64,000 nt of DNA from Rhipicephalus microplus (lineage: Eukaryota > Arthropoda > Arachnida > Ixodida > Ixodidae), in assembly GCF_043290135.1 (NCBI RefSeq), contig NC_134705.1:93141239-93205238 (forward strand), written 5' to 3'. Shown one piece after another: positions 35,702-48,329 of the stretch. Made by a program: the position numbers and the translations under genes. Numbering within the stretch: the first letter of the stretch is position 1; each line of letters starts with the position of its first letter. The notes under the pieces were generated by a model. That model saw only the letters and a program-made list of their open reading frames with translations. It made no database searches and had not been told where the DNA came from.

Positions 35702-35922
35702 GACGTCCAAGCTGGGGCGCTACGATAAGAAGGATGTGACGGTGCAACTGCCCTCTGGCCACGACTGGAACGAGTTCAAGTGGTTCTCCGTGTACTGCAG
35801 CGACGCCAAGCAGAGCTACGCGGACATAGCCATCGACAAGAACGTGGCTGAGGCACTGCCGCTTCGCGACCCTAGCAAGGTCGTGCCACCTTCACCTTCG
35901 CATTCGAATTCAACCGGCACAG
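35702..35922 (+). CDS. DM13-domain membrane protein, exon c
   Basis: Acceptor TTTCACGTACGCAG, donor ACAG/GTATTT. Phase 2 in, phase 1 out. It encodes the last part of the second DM13 domain: TSKLGRYDKKDVTVQLP, FKWFSVYCSDAKQSYADIAI, matching the DM13 consensus of Y-DKKD-LP and W-SVYC. A Ser/Pro-rich spacer (VVPPSPSHSNSTG) follows, suggesting an extracellular stalk with a possible N-glycosylation site (NST). The short repeat between WFSVYC...YADIAI here and ADFGHVEI in exon a shows that exon a starts with the end of an earlier DM13 copy. Confidence 0.9.
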
Positions 35923-36084
35923 GTATTTTATATATCAAGTAATACAATGAAGTAACGTCAGTAACTCAGTCGAATAAAATGTGTATGATAAAGAAGTGGT
36001 CGACCGTTCAGATTTAAAAGGGATCACGTTTAGAAAGCTTAACCATACAATCAGTAGACTGCCCAGCTCCATTGACACTCTTCC

Positions 36085-36300
36085 TTAGGCTCGGTGTTGC
36101 AGTGGTTATACAGCATTCGGGTGCTGACCCGAAAGTTGTAGGTTTGATGGCCGTGACCGTGGTCGCATTTTGATGGTGGCAAAAAGCTAGAAGCACTTAT
36201 AATCTGCGATCTCAGTGCACGTTAGGAAACATACGGTGGGAAGTTTTGGTGTCATTCAGTGAGGCACGTCTCATAACTATATCGTGTTTTTTTCACGTAG
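36085..36300 (+). repeat. Diverged Ruka-like SINE in the c-d intron
   Basis: GCAGTGGTTATACAGCATTC and GGGTGCTGACCCGAAAG resemble the SINE head; TCTCATAACTATATCGTG resembles its 3' part. It occupies much of the 518-bp intron between exons c and d. Confidence 0.6.
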
Positions 36301-36440
36301 AACCCAAATGTTATTTGCATACCTTTCGTAGAGGTTGGCAAATTCATAATGTAGTACAAAAAAGACAACCATTCAAACTTTTTATATCACAACAGCAAGG
36401 AGGTAAACTGTGCTGTGAACTTGTGCTCCTCTTGGTGCAG

Positions 36441-36530
36441 CTGCTTTCCTTGGCCCACTCTCCATGTTGTCCATGTTCGTTCTGAGCCTGGGTGCAATAC
36501 TAGCAGCTGTGACTCTGCGTCAGTGCTTCG
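36441..36530 (+). CDS. DM13-domain membrane protein, exon d (transmembrane)
   Basis: A 90-base exon with acceptor CTCCTCTTGGTGCAG and donor GTAAGT, phase 1 on both sides. It encodes 30 residues of which about 22 are hydrophobic (FLGPLSMLSMFVLSLGAILA), followed by TLRQC. After two DM13 domains and a Ser/Pro stalk this is a plausible type I membrane anchor. The exon is symmetrical, so it could be skipped to give a form with another C-terminus. Evidence is splice consensus, phase agreement and hydrophobicity. Confidence 0.75.
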
Positions 36531-36599
36531 GTAAGTTGGCCATTTACCTTACCAGATTGCGGTCGTATAGTCACTCTATCGGAATGCACACACAAACAA

Positions 36600-36720
36600 A
36601 AATCACAGCATAATCACGGAGTGCATCATGATGAGTAAGGCGAAGCGTCCGTCCGTCCATCCGTCCGTGTGTTCGTCTGACTGTGCATGTGTCCATGTGT
36701 CCGATCGCGTTTGAGAATAC
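36600..36720 (+). repeat. GTCC-core repeat with conserved end, copy 2
   Basis: CACGGAGTGCATCATGATGAG, GGCGAAGCGTCCGTCCGTCC, then degenerate GTCC units. It starts about 80 bp after exon d. Confidence 0.7.
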
Positions 36721-37577
36721 AGACACGACGTGAGTAACACCGGCGAGACGCGAGCCAACGAAAGCGAGCGCAAACGTCTTCGACACGTTTGCTACACTGT
36801 TTCGTCCATACCCCGCCGATGATTCTACCACGCACAGCGACGATCCAGAGACTGAAAGAGGCTCTCGTTCTCCGCGCACTCAGGCAAAGCGCACGCAGCA
36901 GCCGACCGGAGAGTAATGGTACAATTCCATCTAGAATATCCTCACTCAACTACAGTTTGTATGTGCTCTAAGTGAAAGCACGGTCTAATATACTCTTCGG
37001 GGGATACTGCCGTCTTTTCTCTCTCGTATCTTTTTCTCTCGGTTACGCGTGACGCGTGACCAAGTTTCACCCCTTAAACAGATGAGGTAATTTTCTGTGT
37101 CTACACGTACTCTGAAGTTACTAAAGTTTTTCATACCATACATATACCTACTCTGAAGTAGCAGCCAATCGAAAAAAGTCAGAACTTTGCCGCAAAGGTG
37201 AGGCAATGAACGCGATAGCAACAAATTGGAAAGTCACGCGAAGAATGGCAAGCAGGTGGGAACGTGTCTGGTGTTTTTCACGCACAAATGATGCACGAAA
37301 CGTGCTCATAGGTACAGATGAACGCGAATACGTGTCTCAGTTGTTACTTCGCTGGGTCTGAAAAGCACACCTTTTTCGTAAACAGAGACTGTGCAACGAA
37401 TGCAGTGACCTTTGTGAGCCCAGTACCTACATCAGAATTGTCTTGGTTAAAGCCCAAGGCGTACGATTGCCCCCACTGCGAGATAAGCAAGCGCACTAGA
37501 GAGTGCCTCTCTCTGCGGGGCAAAGTACGCGTGGGAGATGAGAGCGTGCGCCACCGTGTCGCAAAGATTTTGTGACG
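36721..37577. other. Unassigned stretch
   Basis: No exon or repeat boundary that I can support. Short frames only. Confidence 0.4.
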
Positions 37578-37900
37578 CGCGATCGTTGCGCCATCTTGCT
37601 GGTAATGCTGAAAACACGATAGTAGTTTCCCCGAGATGCCCATCGCCAGTGGTAAGTAGTAGATGTAACTAGCTTGCCTTTTAAACTTTGATGGAGGTTC
37701 CCTTCGTGGCTTAGTATCTAACGCCTCACACTTACAATTCAGAGGTATGAGGTTCGATTCCATGCGCCGGAGTCTCTTCTAGGTTATTTTTATTTCTCGT
37801 GTTAAGTTTATGTAGTTACGCATAAATATACGGTGAATGACGGTGATGTCCACGCCGACGCCGGCGGCAAAATCTAGCCTAGTGTGTCTATATTATTGCC
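37578..37900 (+). repeat. tRNA-derived SINE with CGCCATCTTGCTG block
   Basis: GCGCCATCTTGCTGGTAATG near 37590 is followed by a tRNA-like module (A box GTGGCTTAGTATCTAACG, B box GAGGTTCGATTCC at about 37742) and a body ending GTCCACGCCGACGCCGG. Same layout as 17145-17402 on the other strand. Confidence 0.7.
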
Positions 37901-38835
37901 ATCGCAAGAAAAGGGACAAAGAAAACCTATAATGAAATACCGAGGTTGTTGTGTTATTATACTTGAGCACAACTTTACTTTGTCATAAAATCCACGCTAC
38001 AGCTTGCACTTCAAATCATGCAAGGGATACTTGGTTAAGGGATACTTTCTTAAGCCTTGATTGCTCCTGTACAATCCACAAAAATATGACGAAATATGAC
38101 GAAATAACGAGGAAAGGGGTCAAGGAGAACGCCAACTTTTGACTGTTTTTTTCTATTTATCATATCTTGCATCAAAAGTTATGAGCACAGACATGCGAAT
38201 CAAGCCAGGAACAAACACATCAAGCGCAAGCGATCCTAATCTCAAGCTGCGACATAAAAACTTCCTCACTGCCTGCGAGAGAGACACTGACGTATCACTG
38301 TCACCCTGGTATCCTTGCTTCTGCCGATAACCCGAACCTTATGCAGGCACGGCTCACACTTATGAACATTGCAGTCCGTCGGCAAATGATGTGCCCTTTA
38401 GCGAAAGCTTGTGTTTACGCGCACGCTCATTTACGCACCTTCCCGTCTGGCTGACATACCAGCTTTGACTAAAAGGTAAAAAAAAAACAAAAACGCGGCA
38501 CATTTTTTCCTCAGTGTGAGCTGTGCCTGAATAAGATTCAGGTAATCGGCAGAAACAGGGATATCAGGGCTTGAGCATCGTTGGAGGCACTCCACATAAA
38601 ACCACGAGGTTCTCTTTGTGACAGTGATACGTCAGTGTCTCCCTCGCAGGCAGAGAAGAAGTATTTATGCCACATCAAGTGATTAGGGTCGCTTTTTTTG
38701 ATGTGTGCCCGGCTTGCTGTGTATGTCTGTGCCCATAAACTTTGATGCAGGATATGATAAATAAAAAAGAATCAGTCGAAAGTTCTAGCTCCGCTTGACC
38801 CCTTACTTTGTTATTTCATCGCGCAAAATAGCCCT

Positions 38836-39075
38836 ATGCCCCGCCGCGCTGGTGTAGTGGCTAAGGTACTCGGCTGCGGACCCGCAGGTCGCGGGATCGA
38901 GTCCCGGCTGCAGCGGCTGCTTTTTCGATGGAGGCGGTAATGTTGTAGGCCCCTGTGCTCAGATTTGGGCACACGTTAAAGAATCCCAGGTGGTCGAAAT
39001 TTTCGGAGCTCTCCACTACAGCGTCTCCCATATTCTCATGGTCGTTTTGGGACGTTAAACCTCACATATCAATCA
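38836..39075 (+). repeat. Ruka-like SINE with imperfect target duplication
   Basis: Close match to the copy at 34754 (GTAGTGGCTAAGGTACTCGG, CCCAGGTGGTCGAAAT, GTTTTGGGACGTTAAAC). AAAATAGCCCTAT before and AAAACAGCCCAAT after look like a slightly diverged target duplication. Confidence 0.9.
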
Positions 39076-39654
39076 AAACAGCCCAATATTTATTAACAAC
39101 TTGTTGGGTGGGCTGGTGGTTACATAAAATCGTGAATTCAGCGCTATACTAAAAACGTACACATGTGAGAGCGCCTGTCTGTTCTCTGTCGCTTACATGT
39201 GTACGTCTTTTGTCGGGCTAAATATTAACAAGCCATATTCTTGTTGCTTTTAAAGGACATGAATCGACTAGCCCCACAAAGTGTACTTCTAACGATGTGT
39301 TAGGTGATGACCATGTAGTTCTGGTTATGCGAGAGAAAATCAGTTAGACCCAGATACGTAGTTAGGAACAAATCCAAGGCTGGCAGATACGAAAAACCTA
39401 AAGCAGGATTTCGAACATTCAGAAAAGACCACTTCCCTTTACTATTATTCCTTAACTGAAAGAAACCTCGTGCGCTGTACCGAGGGGAACGCTACCACCA
39501 CCCAGTGTGATTTAGAGCATTGCCAACAAAATTGAGACCACCCGTCTAAATAATGACCAGCTCAATCTAGATTAACGGTGAAATACGGGCATGCAGCATA
39601 CTAATTTAGTAGTCGCTGGAAAGTGTCTGGGAGGGTAGTAGTGTTATTGAAACA

Positions 39655-39905
39655 GTAGTTGCCGTAGTGGCACAGAGAACACGGCACTCTGCTGCGTGGC
39701 CCCCAGATGTACGGGTTGGATCGCAGCCACGGTGGGGGCATTTTTGGAATAGCAAAAAGTGATGGAGGCTTCTGTATCCCTATGCACGTTTAAAAAAGGA
39801 AGGCCAGCGGATCAAAATTTTTGAACCCTGCCACTACGGTATGCCCCCCAAAGAGTATATTTGTGTCATCGCGTAAACCATCAAAAATTACAATAAATTT
39901 ATATA
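39655..39905 (+). repeat. Strongly diverged Ruka-like SINE
   Basis: GTAGTGGCACAGAGAACACGG, GATGGAGGCTTCTGTA and CCACTACGGTATGCC keep the family order. Boundaries are approximate. Confidence 0.55.
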
Positions 39906-40392
39906 TGTATGGTCAGAGATGGTTCAAGACCCAGCACAAGCGATCCAGCCGAAACAATTCTTTATACGTTACCCGCGCTGACCAGCACGAGAGCGAAAAA
40001 ACACGCGATTGATTATCATACGATGCCGACGTGTTCGTATGATAATCGTCCACGACTGTACAGTAAACACAAATCATGAGCGTGCAAGATGCATGAAGAT
40101 TGAATGGTAGTGGGATCGAAATTGTGGTTCATGGTCTGCTTTCCTCTATAGTAAAACTATTGCAGATCAACTCACTCTTGGTACGTATCGTTTGTGCGCT
40201 CACCTGTATACCTGTGGCTTAGTCTTGTTGGACGCGAAAGTCATACGTCAAGTAATAAGTGTTATTTGTATGACAATAATGCACGTTTGGCGCCTAAACG
40301 AGTTATCTTGGATTGCAGAGATCGATAACCGTGTGAAGACTTGTTGAGTGAGGCTGCCGTTAATAAACAGGTAGGTGAATACACAGGTTTAA

Positions 40393-40396
<4 letters not shown>

Positions 40397-40462
<66 letters not shown>
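40397..40462. repeat. (TA)n microsatellite
   Basis: About 66 bp, left of the inverted-repeat element. Confidence 0.95.
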
Positions 40463-40466
<4 letters not shown>

Positions 40467-40502
40467 GGAGTAATCATTCAATGGACCAGTTAGTTTCATG
40501 AA

Positions 40503-40711
40503 GGTATGGAATAGGATATGGCACAACGGGAGCGTTGTCAACAAGGATAAATATATTTATTTCCCAACAGTTTCGGGAGGGGTCCTCCCTTCATCAGAAG
40601 ATGAGTTATAACTCATCCCCTAATGAAGGTGAAGGGAGGACCCCTCCAGAAACTGTTGGGAAAAAATATATTTATCCTTGTTGACAACGCTCCCGTTGTG
40701 CCATACCCATA

Positions 40712-40712
<1 letters not shown>
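40503..40712. mobile_element. Large inverted repeat, Penelope-like terminal sequence
   Basis: Two arms of about 100 bp, 40503-40607 and 40610-40712, are near-perfect inverted copies (for example GGCACAACGGGAGCGTTGTC and its complement), centred on the palindrome GATGAGTTATAACTCATC. Read outwards on the minus strand, the left arm has CTGATGA, a GGGAGG/CCTCCC stem, then CGAAACTG, the core layout of a hammerhead ribozyme, and later GACAACGCTCCC. Such hammerhead-like motifs are known in the terminal repeats of Penelope-like elements. No RT remains. TA arrays lie on both sides. Confidence 0.65.

Positions 40713-40782
<70 letters not shown>
40713..40782. repeat. (TA)n microsatellite
   Basis: About 70 bp, directly right of the inverted-repeat element. 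Confidence 0.95.
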
Positions 40783-40786
<4 letters not shown>

Positions 40787-41215
40787 ATTATGCAACCTGT
40801 CCTGCAATAATGAAAATAATTAACGCATGAAGTGGTGTTGAATATGGTTAGATGGTGCAATACTGCAGTGATAATCATCGGGAATGTATCCTTTATTTAT
40901 TCACAGCAAAAACTATTTCGCTGCCCTAAACTTAGACAACGCAGATCGGTTGAGTTTGTACCTATGTCTGAAGCAGCTTTAACAATATCTACAGAGAGAT
41001 AACGCATACTATGATAAACAAACGTTTGATTGATGTTGTATTGTGCGCGATGTTTTCCCAGCAATATAAAGGAGATTCAGAATCTTATCATTAGAACAGC
41101 AGCAGGGTTCGAAATTGAGACGAGTATAGTGGTTGACCACAAAGTCTAATTAAACAGCGAGTCACGTTACACCAAAGAGCCCTTTATCTAATTCGAGTGT
41201 TCACCTCTCTTGCAG

Positions 41216-41295
41216 ATACGTCACTCAAGGTTTGCCTTTGCAACTCAGTCTGTCATCTTTATTTATCTCCGAAGAATCCATGCGTTTTACCGTGA
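41216..41295 (+). CDS. Candidate next exon of the DM13 gene
   Basis: A good acceptor (GTTCACCTCTCTTGCAG) is followed by a frame that accepts the phase 1 end of exon d and encodes DTSLKVCLCNSVCHLYLS before TGA at 41293. It would give a short cysteine-containing cytoplasmic tail. A rival is the acceptor TTTCTTTCAG before 43446, which in phase 1 would stop after two codons. Neither has homology support. Confidence 0.25.
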
Positions 41296-41299
41296 AGTT

Positions 41300-44200
41300 T
41301 AGAAGACCGATGTTTTAAAAAACCCTGTCAGTCCAATTATGCAGTGTTCGTATGTAGTCTCTTTCACTTGTATCCAGTAACCCGTTTTCTGCTATAGTTG
41401 TGCTGTCAGAGACGTGCCGGTCATTGCCTTGAGAAGCTTATAACCACATGCACTATGTACAGATAAACACCTCGCATCCCGTGTTTGTTTCTTTCAGTAG
41501 ATAACTTGCAAAATTAGTAGGGTATGGTGATGAGTATATGCTGCCAGACGTTGGAACATTCGAACTGCAATCGTAGCAATGCTATGCACCCATTATTAAG
41601 GCGAAAACCTTGGATGCCTCATCAAATGGGAAATTTTGCTCTCGTCGGCGATGATCCAGTGGCAGCGCGGGCAAATAATGAAGGAAATCATACATGCGAT
41701 GACGTCACCACAAGGCGTCATCGTGACCCCCCGAATTCAGGTGTGACGTTATCTGACGTAACGCCACATGATGCCGTGGTAGCGCCCTCCTTTGGACGGT
41801 GAACTAAACTGGAGAGCGCCAGCCGAAGAAAAAGAAATGAAGACGCCGCTTGGCAGTGCTACGTGAAACCACGGCTTCTTCGCAAAGCGCTGGTGAAGAA
41901 GATGGGTTTCCGCTTATAGCAGCCTTTCGTGAATGCACAAGTGACACGGCCAGTTTTATTTTATCGATGAAACAATATGAGTCTGCCAAGGTAACACAAA
42001 TATGTCGCCCTAATTGAAGGTCCCTCTTTTCCTAAATAATACGAATGTTGTAAGTCGCCTGTGAGTCTCAGCATTATTGTAGCCACTGAGGTCGATTACC
42101 CCAGCTGTGGACATTACTTGCATGAAATTGAAGTAAATACTTGAAGGTTTAAGTACAATTTATGTTGTGTATATTTAAATATTGCTTTATTTCGAATACA
42201 GGTTGCAATTGATTAACTGCGCCACCTTGTTCTTAAGGTGTATCCGAAAGAATGCCGTATGACGGTCACAAAACACCTGGCATAAGTGACGTCCAACTTT
42301 AAGAGAAATACTGCATTTTCGCAGTTACTCTTTTTTACTAAAGCAATACAGTGTGTTTTCAAATAATTGCAACGTCTATGCATTTAGTCACGTGTTTTTG
42401 TACGGTTACCTCAAGCAAGGTGTTATATGAACGATTCGTTCAATGTTAACACGTCTGAAAAAATACTACAATGTTACAAGTTGTACATCACAGCATACGG
42501 GCATAATTTTGCTAATAAAATATCTCGTAGTTTTTTTTTAATAAGTCGATTATGTATTTCAATTCATTGCTCAACAATTCAAGAAATATTGCAGTGATTA
42601 CCACTATATTGACGGTGAATGTCGAGTATTCATTCGCTGAAAACACTCCGGCGTCTCGAAAAACCCCAACAATAACATCGCGATAACGCCCCATCACTGT
42701 CGAGCGAAAATCTTCGGTGGACAACCTATGATTTTTCACTTGAGTCGCCATCTACCAGTGACGTTGCAATCAACAGCAAGTCGATCGAAGGTGCATTCGC
42801 TGTACATTGCAACATACCTGCTAGATGGCCCCCCTTGTCAAAACCTAGCGATGAAACTTAGTCCGCTGTTGTAGGCCACAAATCACGCATCAGTTGGGTG
42901 AAAATATGTATCGATTACCTAAACTTGAATCAACTAGGCCGTCAAAAACTACTGAAGTTCTCAAAAAAAAAAAAAAAACGTTTTAAGCACGTTATCGTCA
43001 CCTCTCGAAAACACGAATGTGCTGGAATAGTTAAAATATAATTAGTCGTAATATCGATACATTATGCGTTTGATGACTGTTTCAAGCAGTTTCTTATTGT
43101 TTCTTCATACTACTTCCATGCTCAAATGGAAAATCACTTCAATTGAAGTATTGTTAGCACTAACAACAAAGTAGCATTGAATGAAGAGATATAAATAGTT
43201 TGCTCAAAAGCCAATCTGATCTATCTAGTTCTGTCGCGTATAAACCAGCCAAGGTTACATTTCTATCTGTGAAGTCATAAATAAACCGAAAAATTGAAGA
43301 GAAGCTGGTAGATGCGCTCTCAACACACACACACACTCACAAAATGTGTATTGCAGAGGGCACAGTGACAAAATTGTTAGATGTTTTTCATGAAATAACT
43401 CATTCCCACCGTTTTTGTGGGTTAGATGTGCCTTTTTCTTTCAGGCACGTGAACTCGGTTTCAGCTTTGCAGTGTACAGCATCTTTGGACTTGGACTATC
43501 TGAAAGGTAAAATAGTATATATAGTTAACTGTTCAGGAATCGTATCACATTATCCATGGTAATAAAAAAAGGATGCACTTTCAAATGTTAATATATGCTA
43601 TCCGGGCAGATAGCAACATCAAGGTGACTTTAAACATGAAAGTATGGGCCAAGAAAGAAAGAACACTCGTTGTTCTGCAAGCTCAACTTCGATATAAGAC
43701 TGGCTTGCTAAGACATTTAAATAATGCCGATAGCCAAGTTTTATGCGATGCATATGCAGCTCATTCATTCTATCTGGCTCCCTCTTCTCAGTTTAGTTTT
43801 GTTCAGCAAAGTGTTAATTCAATATTAACCAACAGTTGGGAAAAATAATCTTTCTTCTTCTACTATGCGGTCATTGCCAGACCGTATTCATATCTCGCTG
43901 ACGATTATTCAACAATTGTGGGCATTTTAAAGCAGCCTAAATTGAGTTTTGGCGCAAGTGGAATAGTACAATGTTTTAAGCACGAATGCAGGTAGACAAA
44001 ACCCAAAGTATAGTCAGTCGAAGGCATTTGCGACAGCCTTAATATTACAGAAGGTAAGTTGAACTTCTTAAACTCGACAAGCTATTGGAACTTCGAGAAC
44101 GTGTGAGAACTCAAATAGAGATGTGTCTTGAGAGCTTCATTGGTGTATGTTTCCCAATTTTTACATGAAGACGAACTTTATAATCTAAAAATTCATGTGA

Positions 44201-44930
44201 TGATGAATTGCAGGCCTCTTGTTGCCATAAGAGGTAAGTTCGCATGACTAAAACTGACTATGTTAGCACCTGTGGCGCAATAAAACAAATTTAAAAGACT
44301 GAAGAAAACAAAGCTTGCTTGAATGTAATACAGTGCCTTTTACATTGTTTGTTGTCGCATGGCACTGATATAATATAAGAAATATCCTGAAAAATAGTCT
44401 TAGTGCTGCTACAAACTTACATTGTTGTGAAGACTGGTATTCATCTTTGCAGTTCTTGTTTTTCTTTTTTACAGAACCATTCCAGTTAGTAAGTTAACTA
44501 TCAGTTAAAGTTATTGTCAGCCGTCTGGGTATGAAAAAAAAGGTAAAGTAATTTCTAGCGGCGGGAAGTTTCAAGAAAGAAAACCTGATAAAAATGCAAC
44601 AGAAATTAGGGGATCCGGAAACACCGCAAAAGAAGCAGCCAGCCGTTTAAAAACAATATTTTACTCATTTGCAAAGTAGTCTTTGTGCGCCTTTGCGCCA
44701 CTTGCACGATGACCACTTGTAAAAAGTAGTTCTAGCGTGCCAACAACTATAAGCATAGGAAGGTGTGCACGTGCAATTTGTGCATGTAACAATATATTGC
44801 AACAAGTTGCATCCACAAAGAAAGTGCTCTACTTTTCAACACTAATTTAACAATATCAGAAAAAAGTTAAAACCGCAATCGATCATTCTTGTGGCCGTTC
44901 TTTAAATGTTTTTGACAGTAACGCAGAGTG
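41300..44930. other. Unassigned AT-rich stretch
   Basis: Contains a 16-base A-run (about 42963-42978) and a short CA tract (43322-43336). No gene, SINE or LINE recognised. Confidence 0.4.
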
Positions 44931-44934
44931 TTAC

Positions 44935-45804
44935 TTATTTATTGTTTTTTACAATAATCACGCATGGCACACGAGTTGATAGGCTGTCATATAATACAGC
45001 GAAAGTAAAAAAAAAGCTATCTTGTTTGAGCAAATGCTGGGAGAGTGTTTGGAAGGCGTCACTGATCCTAGACTCTAGTGTCTGGCGGTTACGTTCCCAC
45101 GTGAGCTTCATTTTACGCTTCGGCTGACACCACACAGGTGTTTCGAATACCACATTCATCTTCATCAAGAACGGTGGCACTTGCAGCGAGTGACGTTGTT
45201 CTAAAGTATGTTCAAGATCGCTTAAGTGCATAAAACTTCGAGTACTTGCAGAATAAAGTGGTCCTCGTGCTACCCAACAAAGTGTAGGGAAAGCGTACTG
45301 ATAATATTCTTAACATGCAGTATTGTGCAATATGACGGTTAAAACATTTCCTGTGACTTGTCTATCATTTAATACTGCGTTCCTTGCACGTAGGTCTTTC
45401 TGGAAACAAAGATGCTCATCAGCTAATGTCAAGTTGTGCCCACAAAAAGTGTAATAAGATATTTCATGTGTGCTTGAAGGCGCTCGAGTGAGGATACCCC
45501 GACACCTCCTAAAAAATCGCGCAGCTATAGTGCCTCGGAAACGAATTGTTTCCCTTCTGTGCTTGTTGTGTATGAAGCTTGGTCGTAATGTGGTATTTCT
45601 GTATAAATCGCCTTAGGGTTGGCTCTGTGTTAATGCACGAACGTTATTATTGTCAAGGACGAGTTGGCGGTTTGGTGTATGTCTAGCGGTTTCTGCGAGA
45701 CGTTTTAACGTATTTTTAGAGATTGCTCTCCACTCTTTATGCAGTGAAGACCGTTTATAAAGGGATACGGGCACATGGAGGTTACTTGTGCGACCAATAA
45801 TCAT
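44935..45804 (-). pseudogene. Unrecognised coding-like relic
   Basis: Two open frames on the minus strand, 45613-45804 (VPVSLYKRSSLHKEWRAI) and 44935-45231 (LMKMNVVFETPVWCQPKRKM), separated by sequence that reads as plausible protein in shifted frames. Composition is protein-like, not repetitive, but I know no matching family. It may be a decayed transposon ORF. Confidence 0.25.
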
Positions 45805-46140
45805 TGGTCATTTTTGAGAGGATGTGCTGCTTGACGTGACCAGGCCCATAAAACTCTGATGAGGTTGGTGAAGTAACTAATTTGGCTTCACGTTTGGCAC
45901 ATCTTTTCCTCAGTACTACCTATTATTGAACCTCTGTTGTTTGTTTGCTTTTGTATTTTTCCCTTGATATTCCACCTTCCCAAAGGAGTAGGTGAACATT
46001 GTGTGCCCTCCTTGTTGGTAGCTGTGATTGTGCTCACTCCTTATTTCCTGGTGTTTGTGCATCCTAACAAAACAATACTTATCCTACTACAACTACTAGC
46101 TAATAATAACTGGTACTAATGAAATTATAAAATTGACGTT

Positions 46141-46605
<465 letters not shown>

Positions 46606-46654
46606 CTAACCACCTATGACTTTTAGCTCTCCTGGCCGTTTGGTTGATCGGATC

Positions 46655-47420
46655 TTTACCAAAATTGTTTTGGTGTAACATGACTGTATGACGAGCAGAG
46701 TTGACTAGTCCTAACATAAAAATCATGACACGTATGTCATGAATGTCATGATATACATATCATGGTCTTGCTGCTCTTGTGGTTTCGTTCAAATGACATA
46801 TTGCAAAACTGGTCTGGTATGACAAGACTGCATGGCGAACATAAGTGGCTGGCTATAACATGCATGTCATGTAAATCTTGACTACACGCCATACGCTCAT
46901 GGTGCACTCGCGGTCGTTTCACTAGCTTCATATATACCAAATTTGGTATTACGTAAGGTGAACGAACGACGTAGGCAAATGATACGTCTAAACATATTAA
47001 TGATGACATGCGTGTCAAGTAAAACATGACTACTTGCCACGCTCATGACGCGTTTCGGCCGTTTCACAAGTTTCACATATACCAAATTTGGTATTATGTG
47101 ACGTGAATGAATGGCGAAGGTAAAAGACAGGTGAAAACATGATAATCGTGACATATGTATCCTGTAAGAACACGACTACAAACCACGCTCATGATGCTTT
47201 CACGGACGTTTCGCTAGCTCCACATATACCAAATTTGGTATTACGTTACGTTAATAGATAACGAAGATACATAAAACGGCTGAACATGATAATTATGGTA
47301 TGCATGTCTTGTAAAACATGACTACATGCTACGCTCATAGCACTCTCACGGACATTTTGTTAGCTACACATATACCAAATTTGGTATCAGGTGACGGTAA
47401 TGGACAATGAACACAAATCC
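46655..47420. repeat. ~146-bp satellite, about five to six copies (locus 2)
   Basis: The palindromic box ACCAAATTTGGT starts at 46936, 47081, 47228 and 47374 (spacing 145, 147, 146). Two more diverged units begin near 46659 and 46804. Units share GACATGCATGTCATGTAAAA-like text and CCACGCTCATGA. Confidence 0.92.
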
Positions 47421-47729
47421 CAGGCGCAAATAGGATAATACTGGCTAGGAAGTTATGTGCGACATAATTTACTTGCCTACCACTGATGTGACTGGTATTG
47501 CAAACGTTAGTGGTGCCGTTGTTATGCGACTATAAACAACATACTTGCATCTTATGCAGATGCCCGAGTGCGTGTAACATTTCTGCTTGTGTTTATTGTG
47601 TACTACATCCATGCGCCTTGTAACTTTGGGGGGATTTTAGAGTGACATATCCACCTTCCTTTTTCGTGCTTCGTATATAATTTATTCCCACAGTATGCGA
47701 GATCTGCCAATTTTTCCCGAAGCAGTTTG

Positions 47730-47890
47730 GAAACCTGACATGGCTCTTCGGTAGAATATTTAACTGCCACGCCGAGAGCTTGGGTTTAGTTCCTGCAGTG
47801 GCCTACATTTATTATTTGCAGTCGTCGGGTCAACGCTGACGATGTCAGAATTTTTTAACGCTATCGCATTCAAATCACCTGTATGTGCAC
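47730..47890 (+). repeat. tRNA-derived SINE
   Basis: A box TGGCTCTTCGGTAGAATATT, B box GGGTTTAGTTCC, then CATTTATTATTTGCAGTCG. Diverged. Confidence 0.55.
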
Positions 47891-48242
47891 CTCAGTACTT
47901 AAAAGAAAGTTTCGCATCCGGTGTCCGCTGCGTCTTCTCTAGACCCCTGTAAAGTTTTTATGATCATTATTATCATCAATCTATTCCTGCTCTCACCGCA
48001 CGAGCTAGATTTACCCTGTCAATAATCTGTCGCCTTATACCCAATTGGCGCGGCCCATAGTATACGGGTATGTGCCTCATGTGTCTTGTGGAAACTAGCT
48101 GACGACGTACGACACGGGATTTTCACCTTATTCGTGTTTATGGCTAGGCACGTATATTTGTGAATCCCTCTTATGCTATCACATTATCTATGATATACCT
48201 CAGGTTATGATTTGATCACGAGAGCACTCAGACGTAAGCGGC

Positions 48243-48328
<86 letters not shown>
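48243..48328. repeat. (GATA)n microsatellite
   Basis: About 86 bp of pure GATA; it is the complement orientation of the ATCT tract 1.6 kb upstream. Confidence 0.97.
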
Positions 48329-48329
48329 T

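Noticed and set aside
43344..43562. 72-codon frame with good acceptor and GTAAAA donor
   Set aside because: As a continuation of the DM13 gene it stops at once from the main acceptor, and the alternative acceptor lacks support. Kept only as a rival in the C-terminus finding.
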